Of a stretch of 60,057 bases of DNA, positions 40,872 to 49,999 are shown one piece after another. Positions within the stretch are counted from its first letter, which is position 1. The number at the start of each line of letters is the position of its first letter. The notes under the pieces were generated by a model, which did not search any database, had not been told where the DNA came from, and was given only the letters and a program-made list of their open reading frames with translations. Source of the stretch: Betaproteobacteria bacterium (GTDB lineage Bacteria; Pseudomonadota; Gammaproteobacteria; Burkholderiales; SG8-39); contig VBCA01000022.1 in the NCBI GenBank assembly GCA_005881575.1, positions 1 to 60,057 of the forward strand, written 5' to 3'. A program made the translations under genes and the position numbers.

Positions 40872-41908
40872 GAGTCCTCCCCGCCGGGATTCGGCGGCAG
40901 CGCGGGCAGTCCGGCCTTCGCCCGGACCAGCTCCGTGGCGAGATCCATGACCGCGGCGGCGTAGAGGTTGGATCGGTTGTAGCGCGTGAGAACGAAGAAA
41001 TTCTGCAGCGTCACCCGGAAGTCGGATGGCTGGCCCGGTGTTTCCAGCTCGATCAGCGCGCATCGCGTTTCCGCAGGCATGGGAACGGTGAGCTTCACGC
41101 CGAACCCCGGAAGATCGGCGGCGCGATTGGCCGGCGCGACTCCCGCCTCGGCGAGCTTGCGCCACCCTTCGCCGCTCACCTCGGCGGAGAACCCCACCGG
41201 CTCTCCCCGAACCCAGCCGTGTGCCTTCAGGAAATTGCCGATGCTGCCGATGGCGTCTGCGGGGCTCGTTGCGAGATCGCTCAGTCCGTCGCCGTCGTAG
41301 TCCACCGCGAAACGCCGGTATGACCCCGGCATGAACTGGGGAATGCCGATCGCCCCTGCGTACGATCCCTTGACGCGCAGGGGATCGATTCTCGCCTCGC
41401 GGCTGAGCATCAGGTAGCTCTCCAGCTCGCCGCGGAAGAACTGCCCGCGCTTCGGGTAATCGAACGCGAGCGTGGCGAGGGCATCGATCACCCGGTAGGT
41501 CCCGATATTGCGGCCGTAAGTGGTCTCCACGCCGATGATGCCTACGATGATTTCCTCGGGCACGCCGAATTCGCTGGCGGCGCGCGCAAGGGGCTGCGCA
41601 TTGCGGTTCCAGAACTGCACGCCCGCCTCGACGCGCTGGGGGTTGATGAATATCGCTCGGTAGGCCTGCCAGGATGCCAGCGCGGTTTCGGCGGGCTGCT
41701 CCATCGCCTTGATGATCGCGGGCTGAAACTGTGCCTTGCCGAAGACGCGGTTGAGCTCCCTGCGGGTGAAGCCATGCTTCTTCACCATCTCGGCGATGAA
41801 CTCCTTCACTTCCCTGCGCTGCGGGTAACGCGGAGGATCCGCGGCGGCGGCCGGGCCGATCTGCAGCCCGAGGACCGCGGCCGCGAAGAGCACGTGACAG
41901 ACCTTCAA
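40868..41908 (-). CDS. mltB: Membrane-bound lytic murein transglycosylase B
   Basis: Cleaves peptidoglycan glycan strands to 1,6-anhydromuropeptides, 346 residues. The start is TTG 41908, overlapping the transglutaminase stop (TTGA); a signal peptide follows (KVCHVLFAAAVLGLQIGPAAA). The catalytic Glu is in GIIGVETTYGRNIGTYRV, and AIGIPQFMPGSYRRFAVDYDGDG is the MltB substrate-binding block. No lipobox Cys is at the cleavage point, so this copy is probably soluble periplasmic (SltB-like). Confidence 0.93.
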   Translation of the reverse strand: MKVCHVLFAAAVLGLQIGPAAAADPPRYPQRREVKEFIAEMVKKHGFTRRELNRVFGKAQFQPAIIKAMEQPAETALASWQAYRAIFINPQRVEAGVQFWNRNAQPLARAASEFGVPEEIIVGIIGVETTYGRNIGTYRVIDALATLAFDYPKRGQFFRGELESYLMLSREARIDPLRVKGSYAGAIGIPQFMPGSYRRFAVDYDGDGLSDLATSPADAIGSIGNFLKAHGWVRGEPVGFSAEVSGEGWRKLAEAGVAPANRAADLPGFGVKLTVPMPAETRCALIELETPGQPSDFRVTLQNFFVLTRYNRSNLYAAAVMDLATELVRAKAGLPALPPNPGGEDS

Positions 41909-43857
41909 GGAGCGAATTCCCGCACCAGGTGCCGCAGCCGGTCGATCGAGCGGGTGTCGGGGCCCGGGCCGTAGCGCTGATCGACATAGAGTGAGGCGAT
42001 GGCACGCACGGCGTTCTCGCGCGCCGGGAGCGCCCGGGCGACGCGGTTCGCGTAGTCGAGAGGGCCCTCGGCGCGCTCGCGCGCAAGGCCCTCGCGCGCG
42101 AGCTTGTCGCAGAAGCGCAGCCAGGCGCGCTGCGCCGTATCCTCGCGCCGTATGCCGCGAAGCAGCCAAAGCGCGGTCAGCAGCAACACCCCGGCCACGC
42201 TCCAGAACAGCATCACCGTCATCGTTTGCCAGCTCGGCTGCGGCACGCCCAGCCACGAAAGCATCTCGCGCTGGCGATCGGGGTTGTAACCGAGCACCCA
42301 TTGGTTCCACTGGTTCGTGAGAGCCTCCCAGTTGTTGCGCAGGCCCTTCAGCCAATTGAGGTTGGTGCGCATGAGCAGCGGCAGCGTCGCTCCCGCCGGC
42401 GCCGCGGCCGTGATGCCGAGCTCGACGCGGACCGGAACTGCTGCGGCGGTGGGATCGACGCGCTTCCACCCGTTCCCGGCAAGCCAAACTTCGGCCCAGG
42501 CGTGGGCGTCGGCCTGGCGCACGACCATGTAGCCGTCGACCGGATTGGTGTCTCCTCCCTGGTAACCGGTCACCACGCGGGCGGGCACGCCGGCAGCCCG
42601 CATCAGAAACACGAAGCTCGACGCGAAGTGCTCGCAGAATCCCTGCTTCGTGTCGAACAGGAATTCGTCCACCGAGTTCCGCCCGAGCGCGGGCGGCTGC
42701 AGCGTGTACTCGAAGCGGCTGCCGCGGAAGAACTCGATAGCGCGGCGCACGATCGCGGAATTGTCGGCGAGCGACTCGCGCCACTCGCTCGCGAGCGCGA
42801 GCGAACGGGGATTGACGCCCCGCGGGAGCCTGAGCGCGATGGCGAGGTCCTCGGGACCGCCTCCGCTCGGCGCCTGGAATTGGGGAAAGGAGCGCATTTC
42901 GTACCGGACCCGGCTGCGAATCGGCGTCAGAGAGATCACCAGGTACTCGGAGGTGAGGCGCGCGGTCGGCGGGATGCGCGCCGGCATTTCCAGCGCGAAC
43001 ATCCAATTGCGGTTGTGAGGCTCGAGGGTCACTTCGTAATCGACTGGCGTGCCGGCGGCCTCGACGCTCATGTTCCGGCGCAGCTGGGGCAGGCCCACGC
43101 GCCAGGCGAGGCCGTCGAAATCCGACAGCACCGGGCCGCGCCAGTAGAGCAGGGCGCGCGGCGGTGGCTCGGTTTCGAATTTCACTCTGAATGCGATCGC
43201 ATCCGACAGGGACAGGGCGCTGATCGAACCGGGCGACATGGTCTCCGACAGCCCGGTCACGCCGCTGTAGGCGTCCTGCGGCATTCCCCACAGCGGCCCC
43301 TGCACTCGAGGGAACAGGAAAAACAGCAGCAACATCACCGGCCCCGCTTGGGCGAGCATGCGGCCGGCGGTTTTCAGATCGTCGACGACCGGCCGCAGAG
43401 GCGCGCTGAACCCGACGAGCGCGGTCGTGGTGACGAACACGGTCAGCAGCATCAGCCCTGCGATGGGAATGGACTGGGAGTAGAAAAAGTTCGCCAGAGC
43501 GACGAAGTAGACCAGAAAAGCCACGACAAAGACGTCGCGCCGGGCCCGAGTCTCCAGCAGTTTGAGAAACAAAAGCAGCACGAGAAGGGTCACCCCTGGA
43601 TCCCGGCCCATGATCGTGCGATAGGAAAAAAACACGCCGATTGCGCCGGAGAAAGTCAGCAGAATCAGCAGCCAGCGCGGAGGCAGGGCGCCGGGGCGAA
43701 TCGACGCGATAGCGCGCCAGACGAGGAGCGCGGCCGCGGCGAAGTCGACCCAGAAGGGCAGCCACTGGGTGTGCGAGGCTACCGCGAGGGTCGCGCCGGC
43801 GATGAGCATCGCGAAAGGCAGCGGGGGCAGGAACTGAGCGTTTCTCGGCTCAGCCAC
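41905..43857 (-). CDS. TgpA-like transglutaminase-domain membrane protein
   Basis: A 650-residue protein: an N-terminal DUF3488 membrane domain (five or six helices in the first 190 residues), a periplasmic transglutaminase-like domain (about 240-490), one more helix and a cytoplasmic DUF4129-like tail. The catalytic triad region is intact: Cys in KQGFCEHFASSFVFLMRAAG, His in DAHAWAEVWL and Asp in GWKRVDPT. I use GTG 43857, which overlaps the DUF58 stop by eight bases (GTGGCTGA). A TTG at 43869 is possible. TgpA of Pseudomonas is essential, but the natural substrate is unclear. Confidence 0.9.
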   Translation of the reverse strand: MAEPRNAQFLPPLPFAMLIAGATLAVASHTQWLPFWVDFAAAALLVWRAIASIRPGALPPRWLLILLTFSGAIGVFFSYRTIMGRDPGVTLLVLLLFLKLLETRARRDVFVVAFLVYFVALANFFYSQSIPIAGLMLLTVFVTTTALVGFSAPLRPVVDDLKTAGRMLAQAGPVMLLLFFLFPRVQGPLWGMPQDAYSGVTGLSETMSPGSISALSLSDAIAFRVKFETEPPPRALLYWRGPVLSDFDGLAWRVGLPQLRRNMSVEAAGTPVDYEVTLEPHNRNWMFALEMPARIPPTARLTSEYLVISLTPIRSRVRYEMRSFPQFQAPSGGGPEDLAIALRLPRGVNPRSLALASEWRESLADNSAIVRRAIEFFRGSRFEYTLQPPALGRNSVDEFLFDTKQGFCEHFASSFVFLMRAAGVPARVVTGYQGGDTNPVDGYMVVRQADAHAWAEVWLAGNGWKRVDPTAAAVPVRVELGITAAAPAGATLPLLMRTNLNWLKGLRNNWEALTNQWNQWVLGYNPDRQREMLSWLGVPQPSWQTMTVMLFWSVAGVLLLTALWLLRGIRREDTAQRAWLRFCDKLAREGLARERAEGPLDYANRVARALPARENAVRAIASLYVDQRYGPGPDTRSIDRLRHLVREFAP

Positions 43858-44818
43858 GGTAGAGCGCAAGCTCTTTCAGACAACGCTCCCGGTGCGGAAA
43901 TCCTTCGCCGAGGGGCACCTCGACGCCCGGGAGCTTCAACCCGTAGCGCAGGCCGCGCTCCTCGGCAAGGATGACCCAGCGGGCAAGCCGCGACAGCCGC
44001 GCCTCCGTGTGCATGCCGGCGGGAAGCCGATCCCAGTCGAACCAGAGCTCGGAGGCGGCTCGTCCCGCGAAGAGCTTGGTGAGCAGGAGCTCGCTTCGTG
44101 CCGAGGCTTTCCATGCGATGTGGCGCGGAGAATCGCTCGCGTGGTAGGGTCGCAGGCCCGCGAAATCGTCCGCGCCCGGGCCCGCCGAAACCGCGTCGCC
44201 GGTTTCTGCGTCGGAATGCGTCGGCGGCAGCGGGGCCGAATCGGGTCGCGGGTACACGAGCGCGCGCATGTCCGGTTGCACGTAGCTCCAGGCGCGCATC
44301 AGGCCCAGCGGAAACCGCGTATCGACGGTCACCCGCTCGAGCTGCAGCCAGCCCCGCTTCTCGGTTTTCGCCGGCAGCATGACGGAGCGGTGGTGGCGCC
44401 CGGGCACGTCGCAGCTTACTCGGGCTCCGCGACAGGCGAGATCGAGGGAATGACGATCGAAGTCGCTCTTGTTCTCGAAAACGAGCTCGAACTGCGCCGC
44501 GTCCCCCGCGAACACGGGCGCGACGCGCCCGGCGCCTACGTAGAGGTGTGCAAGATTCCTGAAGGTGTGCAGGATCGAAACGATGCCCAGGCCCGCGAGC
44601 AGGAACGTGAGCACGTAACCGAGGGAAAGGTTGTAATTGATCGAACCGATCAGCATCAGGATCACGGCGAGCCCGAAAGTCAAGCCGTGGCGCGTGGGCA
44701 GGATGTAGACGCGGCGCTGGCTGAGGAACACCACGCCCGGTTCAGGCGCGTGCTTGCCGAACACCCACTGGAAGAAATTGTAGGCTTGCGAATACTGCAG
44801 CACCCGGTCGAGCTTCAT
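43850..44818 (-). CDS. DUF58 protein, partner of MoxR ATPase
   Basis: A 322-residue membrane-associated protein. Two close N-terminal helices (LTFGLAVILMLIGSINYNLS and VLTFLLAGLGIVSILHTF) precede a beta-rich middle. The DUF58 block is GADDFAGLRPYHASDSPRHIAWKAS, RSELLLTKLFAG. The ATG at 44818 overlaps the MoxR stop (ATGA). MoxR/DUF58/transglutaminase sets are widespread and are thought to be chaperone-like modules acting on envelope proteins; the client here is not known. Confidence 0.92.
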   Translation of the reverse strand: MKLDRVLQYSQAYNFFQWVFGKHAPEPGVVFLSQRRVYILPTRHGLTFGLAVILMLIGSINYNLSLGYVLTFLLAGLGIVSILHTFRNLAHLYVGAGRVAPVFAGDAAQFELVFENKSDFDRHSLDLACRGARVSCDVPGRHHRSVMLPAKTEKRGWLQLERVTVDTRFPLGLMRAWSYVQPDMRALVYPRPDSAPLPPTHSDAETGDAVSAGPGADDFAGLRPYHASDSPRHIAWKASARSELLLTKLFAGRAASELWFDWDRLPAGMHTEARLSRLARWVILAEERGLRYGLKLPGVEVPLGEGFPHRERCLKELALYRG

Positions 44819-45735
44819 GGGATGGGTACGGCGGAGATCAGGCCGTGCGCTTTGTCGAGGCTCGAGGCGCGAACCCCGTCGTGCACCGGCCGCAGGCGGT
44901 GGCCGGCCACGCCGGGGAGCACCGCCTGCACGTCCTCCGGGAGGACCTTGTCGCGGCCTTCGATCAGCGCCCAGGCGCGCGACGCGTGCAGCAGGGCGAG
45001 CGCGGCGCGCGGAGAGAGGCCCGTCGCATACTCGGGCGAACGCCGCGAATGCTCGACGAGCGCCTGGATGTAATCGAGCAGCGGCGCCGCGGCGTGCACG
45101 GTTTTCACCATCGCCTGCAGATCCATGAGATCGCCCGGCGCGAGACAGGCGTCGAGCCCGGCGATCATGTCGCGGCGGTCCGCGCCCTGCAGCAGCGTGC
45201 GCTCGGCATCGCGGTCGGGATATCCGAGCTCGATCCGCATCAGGAACCGGTCGAGCTGGGATTCGGGCAGCGGAAAGGTTCCTACCAGGTGCGAGGGGTT
45301 CTGCGTCGCGACGACAAAGAAGGGCTCGGGGAGCCTGCGCGTCTCGCCTTCGGTGGTGACCTGATGCTCCTCCATCGCCTCGAGCAGCGCCGACTGGGTC
45401 CGGGGCGTGGCGCGGTTCACTTCGTCGGCGAGTATCAGCTGCGAAAAAATCGGCCCCGCGTGGAACTTGAAGGTGGAGCTCTCGCGCTCGTATACCGATA
45501 CGCCGATGATGTCGGCGGGAAGCATGTCGCTCGTGAACTGGATGCGGTGGAAATTCAGGCCGAGGAGCTTCGCGAGCACCTGGGCGAGGGTGGTCTTGCC
45601 GACGCCGGGCAGGTCTTCGATCAGCAAGTGCCCGCTCGCGAGCAGGCAGGCGAGCGCGAGACGGATCTGACGCTCCTTGCCGAGAATTATTTTTCCCGCC
45701 TGCTGTACGACGCCCTGAATGAGCGGATAGGACAT
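44815..45735 (-). CDS. MoxR-family AAA ATPase
   Basis: A 306-residue MoxR ATPase. Walker A is EDLPGVGKTTLAQVLA (about residues 38-53), Walker B LADEVNRATPRTQSALLEAMEE, and sensor 1 FVVATQNPSHLVGTFPLPE; the C-terminal lid has LSPRAALALLHASRAWAL. I start at ATG 45735 (MSYPLIQG); an in-frame start eight residues upstream exists. It is the first gene of a run in which all five genes overlap: MoxR, DUF58, transglutaminase, mltB and VUT transporter. Confidence 0.93.
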   Translation of the reverse strand: MSYPLIQGVVQQAGKIILGKERQIRLALACLLASGHLLIEDLPGVGKTTLAQVLAKLLGLNFHRIQFTSDMLPADIIGVSVYERESSTFKFHAGPIFSQLILADEVNRATPRTQSALLEAMEEHQVTTEGETRRLPEPFFVVATQNPSHLVGTFPLPESQLDRFLMRIELGYPDRDAERTLLQGADRRDMIAGLDACLAPGDLMDLQAMVKTVHAAAPLLDYIQALVEHSRRSPEYATGLSPRAALALLHASRAWALIEGRDKVLPEDVQAVLPGVAGHRLRPVHDGVRASSLDKAHGLISAVPIP

Positions 45736-45766
45736 CCGATGCGGCTCGAGTCGGCACACCAGCTGT

Positions 45767-45772
45767 TAAAAT
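45767..45772 (+). promoter_or_regulatory. Candidate -10 box of the deacetylase-family gene
   Basis: TAAAAT, five of six consensus bases, lies 50 bases before the ATG at 45822 in the 86-base divergent gap. The expected -35 region (GCTCGA) is poor, so confidence is low. Confidence 0.3.
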
Positions 45773-45821
45773 CGTAAGTTTACTGGAAAGCCGTTATGAT
45801 TGGACGGAAGGAATAAAGCTC

Positions 45822-46742
45822 ATGGCGACGGCGTTTATCACGCATGCCGACTGCGCAAGACACGACATGGGCCGACACCATCCGGAGAGCCCGGCACGGC
45901 TCGCCGCGATCGAAGACCACCTCATCTCCTCGGGGCTTGCCGGATTCCTCGAGCGCCACGATGCTCCCGCGGCCAAGACGAGCGAACTCGCCCGGGTGCA
46001 TCCGATCGAATACATCGAAGCGATCCGCGAAGCCTCGCCGCGGAGCGGGATCGCGCACCTCGATCCCGACACCGCGATGTGCCCGTACACCTGGGACGCG
46101 GCGCTTCACGCGGCGGGGGCCGCGGTGCTTGCGACCGACCTCGTGATCGGAGGGCGCGCCGACAACGCGTTTTGCGCAGTGCGCCCGCCCGGCCATCACG
46201 CGACGCGCACCCGCGCGATGGGGTTTTGCCTCTTCAACAACGTCGCCGTCGGGGCCAAGCACGCGCTCGAGCATCACGGCGTCGAGCGCGTGGCGATCAT
46301 CGACTTCGACGTGCACCATGGCAACGGCACCGAGGACATCTTCAGCGACGACGAGCGCGTCGTGATGGCGAGCATATTCCAGCATCCGTTCTATCCCTAC
46401 AGCGGCACCGACGATCCCGCGCCGAACATGGCCAACGTGCCGCTGCCCGCAGGCTCGGACGGCAAGGCTTTGCGCACGGCGGTGGAGAGAATCTGGATGC
46501 CGGCGCTCGACGAGCTCGAGCCGCAAATGATCTTCGTCTCGGCAGGGTTCGATGCCCACGTCGAGGACGACATGGCCGGCTTGCGCTTTACCGAGGCCGA
46601 CTACGCCTGGGTCACGCAGCGCATCAAGGAAGTCGCCGACAAATATGCCGGGGGAAAGATCGTCTCGGTTCTCGAGGGAGGCTACGCGCTTTCCGCGCTC
46701 GGGCGGAGCGTGGTGACGCATCTGAAGGTGCTGGGTGATTAG
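45822..46742 (+). CDS. Histone deacetylase-family protein (class II HDAC-like)
   Basis: A 306-residue zinc hydrolase of the acetoin utilization/HDAC superfamily. Metal and catalytic motifs are all present: RPPGHHATRTRAMGFCLFNN (tandem His), IIDFDVHHGNGTED (zinc Asp and His), SAGFDAHVEDDMAG (second zinc Asp) and VLEGGYALSAL. Bacterial members remove acetyl or acyl groups from small amines such as polyamines, or from protein lysines. AAGGA precedes the ATG at about ten bases. The sugar dehydrogenase gene starts 13 bases after its stop. Confidence 0.95.
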   Translation: MATAFITHADCARHDMGRHHPESPARLAAIEDHLISSGLAGFLERHDAPAAKTSELARVHPIEYIEAIREASPRSGIAHLDPDTAMCPYTWDAALHAAGAAVLATDLVIGGRADNAFCAVRPPGHHATRTRAMGFCLFNNVAVGAKHALEHHGVERVAIIDFDVHHGNGTEDIFSDDERVVMASIFQHPFYPYSGTDDPAPNMANVPLPAGSDGKALRTAVERIWMPALDELEPQMIFVSAGFDAHVEDDMAGLRFTEADYAWVTQRIKEVADKYAGGKIVSVLEGGYALSALGRSVVTHLKVLGD

Positions 46743-46755
46743 TAGGAGTTTCCTC

Positions 46756-47925
46756 ATGAGAATGTGGCATTCGCTGCCCGTCGTTCTCGGGCTGTTTCTG
46801 CCCGCCGCGTGCGGGGAGAACAGCGTCGATTTGCCGCCCTTTAACGCGCAGTTGCAGGAGGTTTTCGGCAGCTCTGCCGGCCTCTCCAGTCCGATCGATT
46901 TGCAGGCGCCGCCCGGCGACGCGCGGCTCTTCATCGCCGAGCGCCCGGGGCGGATTCGCATTGCACAGGGTGGGACGCTGCTTCCGGGGCCGTTCCTCGA
47001 TATCTCGAGCCGCGTGACTGTCCAAGGTGAAGCCGGACTGCTCTCGTTCGCTTTCCATCCACAATTCGCGAGCGACCCGCAGAAGCGGTTTGTCTTCGTC
47101 CACTTCATCGAACCCGCTGTCGGCGACCCCGATGGCGACATCGTCGTCGAGCGCTACCAAGTCTCGTCGAGCGATCCCAATCTGCTAGATATCTCGAGCG
47201 TTCAACCGGTGATCCGGATTCCTCACCGGGACGCTAACAACCATTACGGCGGCCGGGTGGCGTTCGGGCCCGACGGTATGCTGTATTTGTCGGCGGGCGA
47301 CGGCGGAGGGGGGAACAACCAATTCATGCACGCCCAGGATGCGGGCTCGCACCTCGGCAAGCTTATGCGTATCGACGTGAGCACGCTGCCCTACGCGATC
47401 CCCGCCAGCAATCCGGTCTGGCCGAGCGTAGGCCGGAACGAAAACTGGGCGATCGGTTTGCGCAATCCCTTTCGCTACGCCTTCGACGCTGGGCAACTGT
47501 ACATCGCGGACGTAGGCCAGGGCGCGCGCGAGGAAATCGACGTGGTATCCGCGACCACCTCCGGCCTAAACTACGGCTGGAGCATCATGGAAGGAACTTT
47601 GTGCCTGGGCATTGGCGGCTCTTGCATGACACCCGGGCTGACTGCGCCGGTGTACGACTACGATCACGGTCAGGGCTGTGCGATCATCGGAGGCTACGTC
47701 TATCGCGGCACGGCGATGCCCGAGCTGCAGGGGACGTACCTATTCTCCGATCTTTGCAGCGGATTCGTGCGCGGGCTGACGTTCGAAAACGGCGTCCCTA
47801 CGGTCGCGCAGGCGCCGATGGCGAACGCGGGAGCCGGCGTAACGCAGTCTTTCGGCCAGGACGGTGCAGGCGAGGTTTACATACTGACCGGCGACGGTCG
47901 CGTGCTGAAGGTCGTGAGGCCCTGA
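46756..47925 (+). CDS. PQQ-dependent sugar (aldose) dehydrogenase-like protein
   Basis: A 389-residue secreted six-bladed beta-propeller of the soluble PQQ-glucose/aldose dehydrogenase family. The N-terminus MRMWHSLPVVLGLFLPAACGE is a signal peptide, with a possible but imperfect lipobox. Key blocks are AERPGRIRIAQ, the catalytic-base His in NNHYGGRVAFGPDG, YLSAGDGGGGNNQ, IGLRNPFRYAFD and NYGWSIMEG. Quinone dependence is expected from the family. AGGAG at 46743-46747 supports the ATG at 46756. A second, larger, related protein lies at 57210-59078. Confidence 0.9.
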   Translation: MRMWHSLPVVLGLFLPAACGENSVDLPPFNAQLQEVFGSSAGLSSPIDLQAPPGDARLFIAERPGRIRIAQGGTLLPGPFLDISSRVTVQGEAGLLSFAFHPQFASDPQKRFVFVHFIEPAVGDPDGDIVVERYQVSSSDPNLLDISSVQPVIRIPHRDANNHYGGRVAFGPDGMLYLSAGDGGGGNNQFMHAQDAGSHLGKLMRIDVSTLPYAIPASNPVWPSVGRNENWAIGLRNPFRYAFDAGQLYIADVGQGAREEIDVVSATTSGLNYGWSIMEGTLCLGIGGSCMTPGLTAPVYDYDHGQGCAIIGGYVYRGTAMPELQGTYLFSDLCSGFVRGLTFENGVPTVAQAPMANAGAGVTQSFGQDGAGEVYILTGDGRVLKVVRP

Positions 47926-47953
47926 GGCCGCGAGGCATCGATCACCGCCGTCT

Positions 47954-48886
47954 TCATCGAATCTTCCGGGCTACGCTCGCTGCGGCGGGCGCGGCACGGG
48001 CTTCGAGTATTCCGATTTCTGCGCACGCGTTCAGAAAATCCGCCGCGTCTCCGGGAGCCACCTCGCAGGCCTCGGCCAGCGCAGCGGCCGTTGCGGCGTC
48101 GGCTGTCAGCATCGCCGCCATCTTCAGGTGAAATTGCCGGTTAGGAAGCGCGGCGAAGTTTGGCCAGCGGCTCAGTCGGACGGGCTCACGCGGGTCCCAG
48201 GCGCCTAGGGATTCCCCGGCACCGGAGACGAGACCCGTCAGCCACCGCAGCTCCTCGAGCTGGCGCGGCGCGATCCCCCATCGCGCAAGGCGCTCGGCGA
48301 ATTTGCGCGCGTCCGGGACGGTCACGACCTTCCCGTCGATGCGGCGCCGGTTGCGCAGCAGCGCAACCAGCTCATCGGTGGTTCTCGACGAGTAGAAAAC
48401 TTTACCCGTGGGATCGACCAACAGGGCTGAACCGGTCGCGAGCCTGACATCAGCGGGATTCGGCTGCTTTAAGGCCTTGCGCACCAGATCGGCGAACGGT
48501 CTCCACGCGGAAGAGGGTAGCGACGGCGCGGGAGCGGAAAGCTGCAACTTCCCCGCGACCGCGGTCAGGACCTCGGTCAGGCTATGCGGACCGCCGGGGC
48601 GGATGGGCTTCCGCAGCGTCCACTCCGCCGCCAGCACCTGGTCTCGGCTAAAGGCAATGCGCGGAGTGCCGCCGAAATCCACGTTCTCCCAGACCTGGAG
48701 CCCCTCCTTGCTGTCCATGTCCACGAGGACTGCGTCCGGCAGATCGCCCAGGCGCGCCGCGATACACCACGAGGGTTCCAGGTAGGTCTTGAGCAGCGCG
48801 AGCACCGAGCGCAGATAGCGTTCCTCGTCGGTGCCCACATTGACCAGCGACAGAACCATCGGGAACGGGTTGTCTTCGGAAGCCAC
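47954..48886 (-). CDS. Protein of unknown function with receiver-like N-terminus
   Basis: A 310-residue soluble protein with no recognised domain. The first 120 residues alternate beta-strands and helices, including LPDAVLVDMDSKEGLQVW and RIAFSRDQVL, and recall a degenerate response-regulator receiver without the conserved Lys/Asp arrangement. The C-terminal block VRLSRWPNFAALPNRQFHLKMAAML, followed by a helix-rich end, looks like a winged-helix-type module known from betaproteobacterial hypothetical proteins. It is convergent with the sugar dehydrogenase gene and cotranscribed downstream of the persulfide dioxygenase gene (28 bases). Confidence 0.6.
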   Translation of the reverse strand: MASEDNPFPMVLSLVNVGTDEERYLRSVLALLKTYLEPSWCIAARLGDLPDAVLVDMDSKEGLQVWENVDFGGTPRIAFSRDQVLAAEWTLRKPIRPGGPHSLTEVLTAVAGKLQLSAPAPSLPSSAWRPFADLVRKALKQPNPADVRLATGSALLVDPTGKVFYSSRTTDELVALLRNRRRIDGKVVTVPDARKFAERLARWGIAPRQLEELRWLTGLVSGAGESLGAWDPREPVRLSRWPNFAALPNRQFHLKMAAMLTADAATAAALAEACEVAPGDAADFLNACAEIGILEARAAPAAASVARKIR

Positions 48887-48913
48887 GGGTCGTTGTCCTC
48901 GGAGTTGCGGTTT

Positions 48914-49966
48914 TCAGGCGCTCGCCGGACCTCGTGCCACGGGCAGACCTGCGACTGTCCAGGCGTTGGTGCCGCCGTCCACGTGCACGACGCGTCGGAA
49001 ACCCGCAGCGCGCAGCTCCGCCGCGGCGAACTGGCTGCGCGTGCCGGTCTGGCAAACGACATACACCGGATCGTTCGCGTCCATCCTCGCGAGCAGCGCC
49101 GCGGGGTCGAGCCGGTCCAGGGGGACGTTGACTGCGCCCGCGATTCGAATTGCTTCGAACTCCTCGGGCGTGCGCACGTCCAGCAGATGGACTCCGGGCG
49201 CGCGCAGCGCCTCGGCGAGCTGTTTCGCCGACACGCTTTGCACCGCGACTTTCGGCTGCGCGAGGGCGCTCGCGACCGCAGGCTGGCCCGCGCCGCCTTC
49301 GAGGTTCGCCGGGACTGCTTCGTGGATGCGCGCGGGCATCGGCAGGTTGAGATTCTTCATGACGGAAAGAAACTCTTCGCGGGTCTTGCCGGCGACGCGT
49401 GCGTTGAAGCGCTTCTCCTCGCCGATGCTGCTCACCCTGCGTCCCTTGTAGTCGTGGGCCGGATAGACGAGGATCTGCTCGTCGAGCGCGAAGAGCTTCT
49501 CCGTGATGCTCGTCCACAGCGCCTCCGCGCTCCCGTTCTGGAAGTCCGTACGTCCGCAGCCTCCGATAAGCAGGGTGTCGCCGGTGAAGACCCGGTCGCG
49601 CCACAGGTAGGAGACGCTTCCCGGCGTATGTCCGGGGGTGGCGATCGTGAGAATCTCCTCGTGCCCGAAGAGGATCACGTCGCCGTCCTTGAGCAGGCGG
49701 TCGTAGCCTTGCGCATTGCAGTCCCGGCAGACCGCGGTCTGCGCGCCGGTAGCCTGCTTGAGCGCGTGCGCGGCGGTCACGTGGTCGGCGTGCACATGGG
49801 TTTCGAGCGTGTACTTGAGAGCGAGGCCGTGCTCGCGCAGGAGGCGCACGTCGCGCTCGACCTGCTCGGTGACCGGATCGATCAGCACTGCCTCGTGGTT
49901 CGAGTCGTCGGCGATGAGATACGTGAGTGTGGACGATGCCGGGTCGAAGAGTTGTTTGAAGAACAT
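48914..49966 (-). CDS. Persulfide dioxygenase-rhodanese fusion (MBL fold plus rhodanese)
   Basis: A 350-residue two-domain protein. The N-terminal ETHE1-like metallo-beta-lactamase domain (about 1-235) has THVHADHVTAAHALK and TPGHTPGSVSYLW, and FTGDTLLIGGCGRTDFQ; it is the iron-dependent persulfide dioxygenase type. The C-terminal rhodanese (about 245-345) has LLDVRTPEEF and an active-site Cys in VVCQTGTRS. Such fusions oxidise glutathione persulfide to sulfite and transfer sulfane sulfur. Its neighbour, tRNA 2-selenouridine synthase, also carries a rhodanese domain; a shared chalcogen-handling role is inference. Confidence 0.92.
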   Translation of the reverse strand: MFFKQLFDPASSTLTYLIADDSNHEAVLIDPVTEQVERDVRLLREHGLALKYTLETHVHADHVTAAHALKQATGAQTAVCRDCNAQGYDRLLKDGDVILFGHEEILTIATPGHTPGSVSYLWRDRVFTGDTLLIGGCGRTDFQNGSAEALWTSITEKLFALDEQILVYPAHDYKGRRVSSIGEEKRFNARVAGKTREEFLSVMKNLNLPMPARIHEAVPANLEGGAGQPAVASALAQPKVAVQSVSAKQLAEALRAPGVHLLDVRTPEEFEAIRIAGAVNVPLDRLDPAALLARMDANDPVYVVCQTGTRSQFAAAELRAAGFRRVVHVDGGTNAWTVAGLPVARGPASA

Positions 49967-49999
49967 GGCATCCTCCCGTGTTCGGACGCATCCGCCCGC

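Noticed and set aside
40868-43765. 965-residue frame reading through mltB and the transglutaminase gene
   Set aside because: Only the last 346 residues are MltB; the first part is a shadow frame of the transglutaminase gene.
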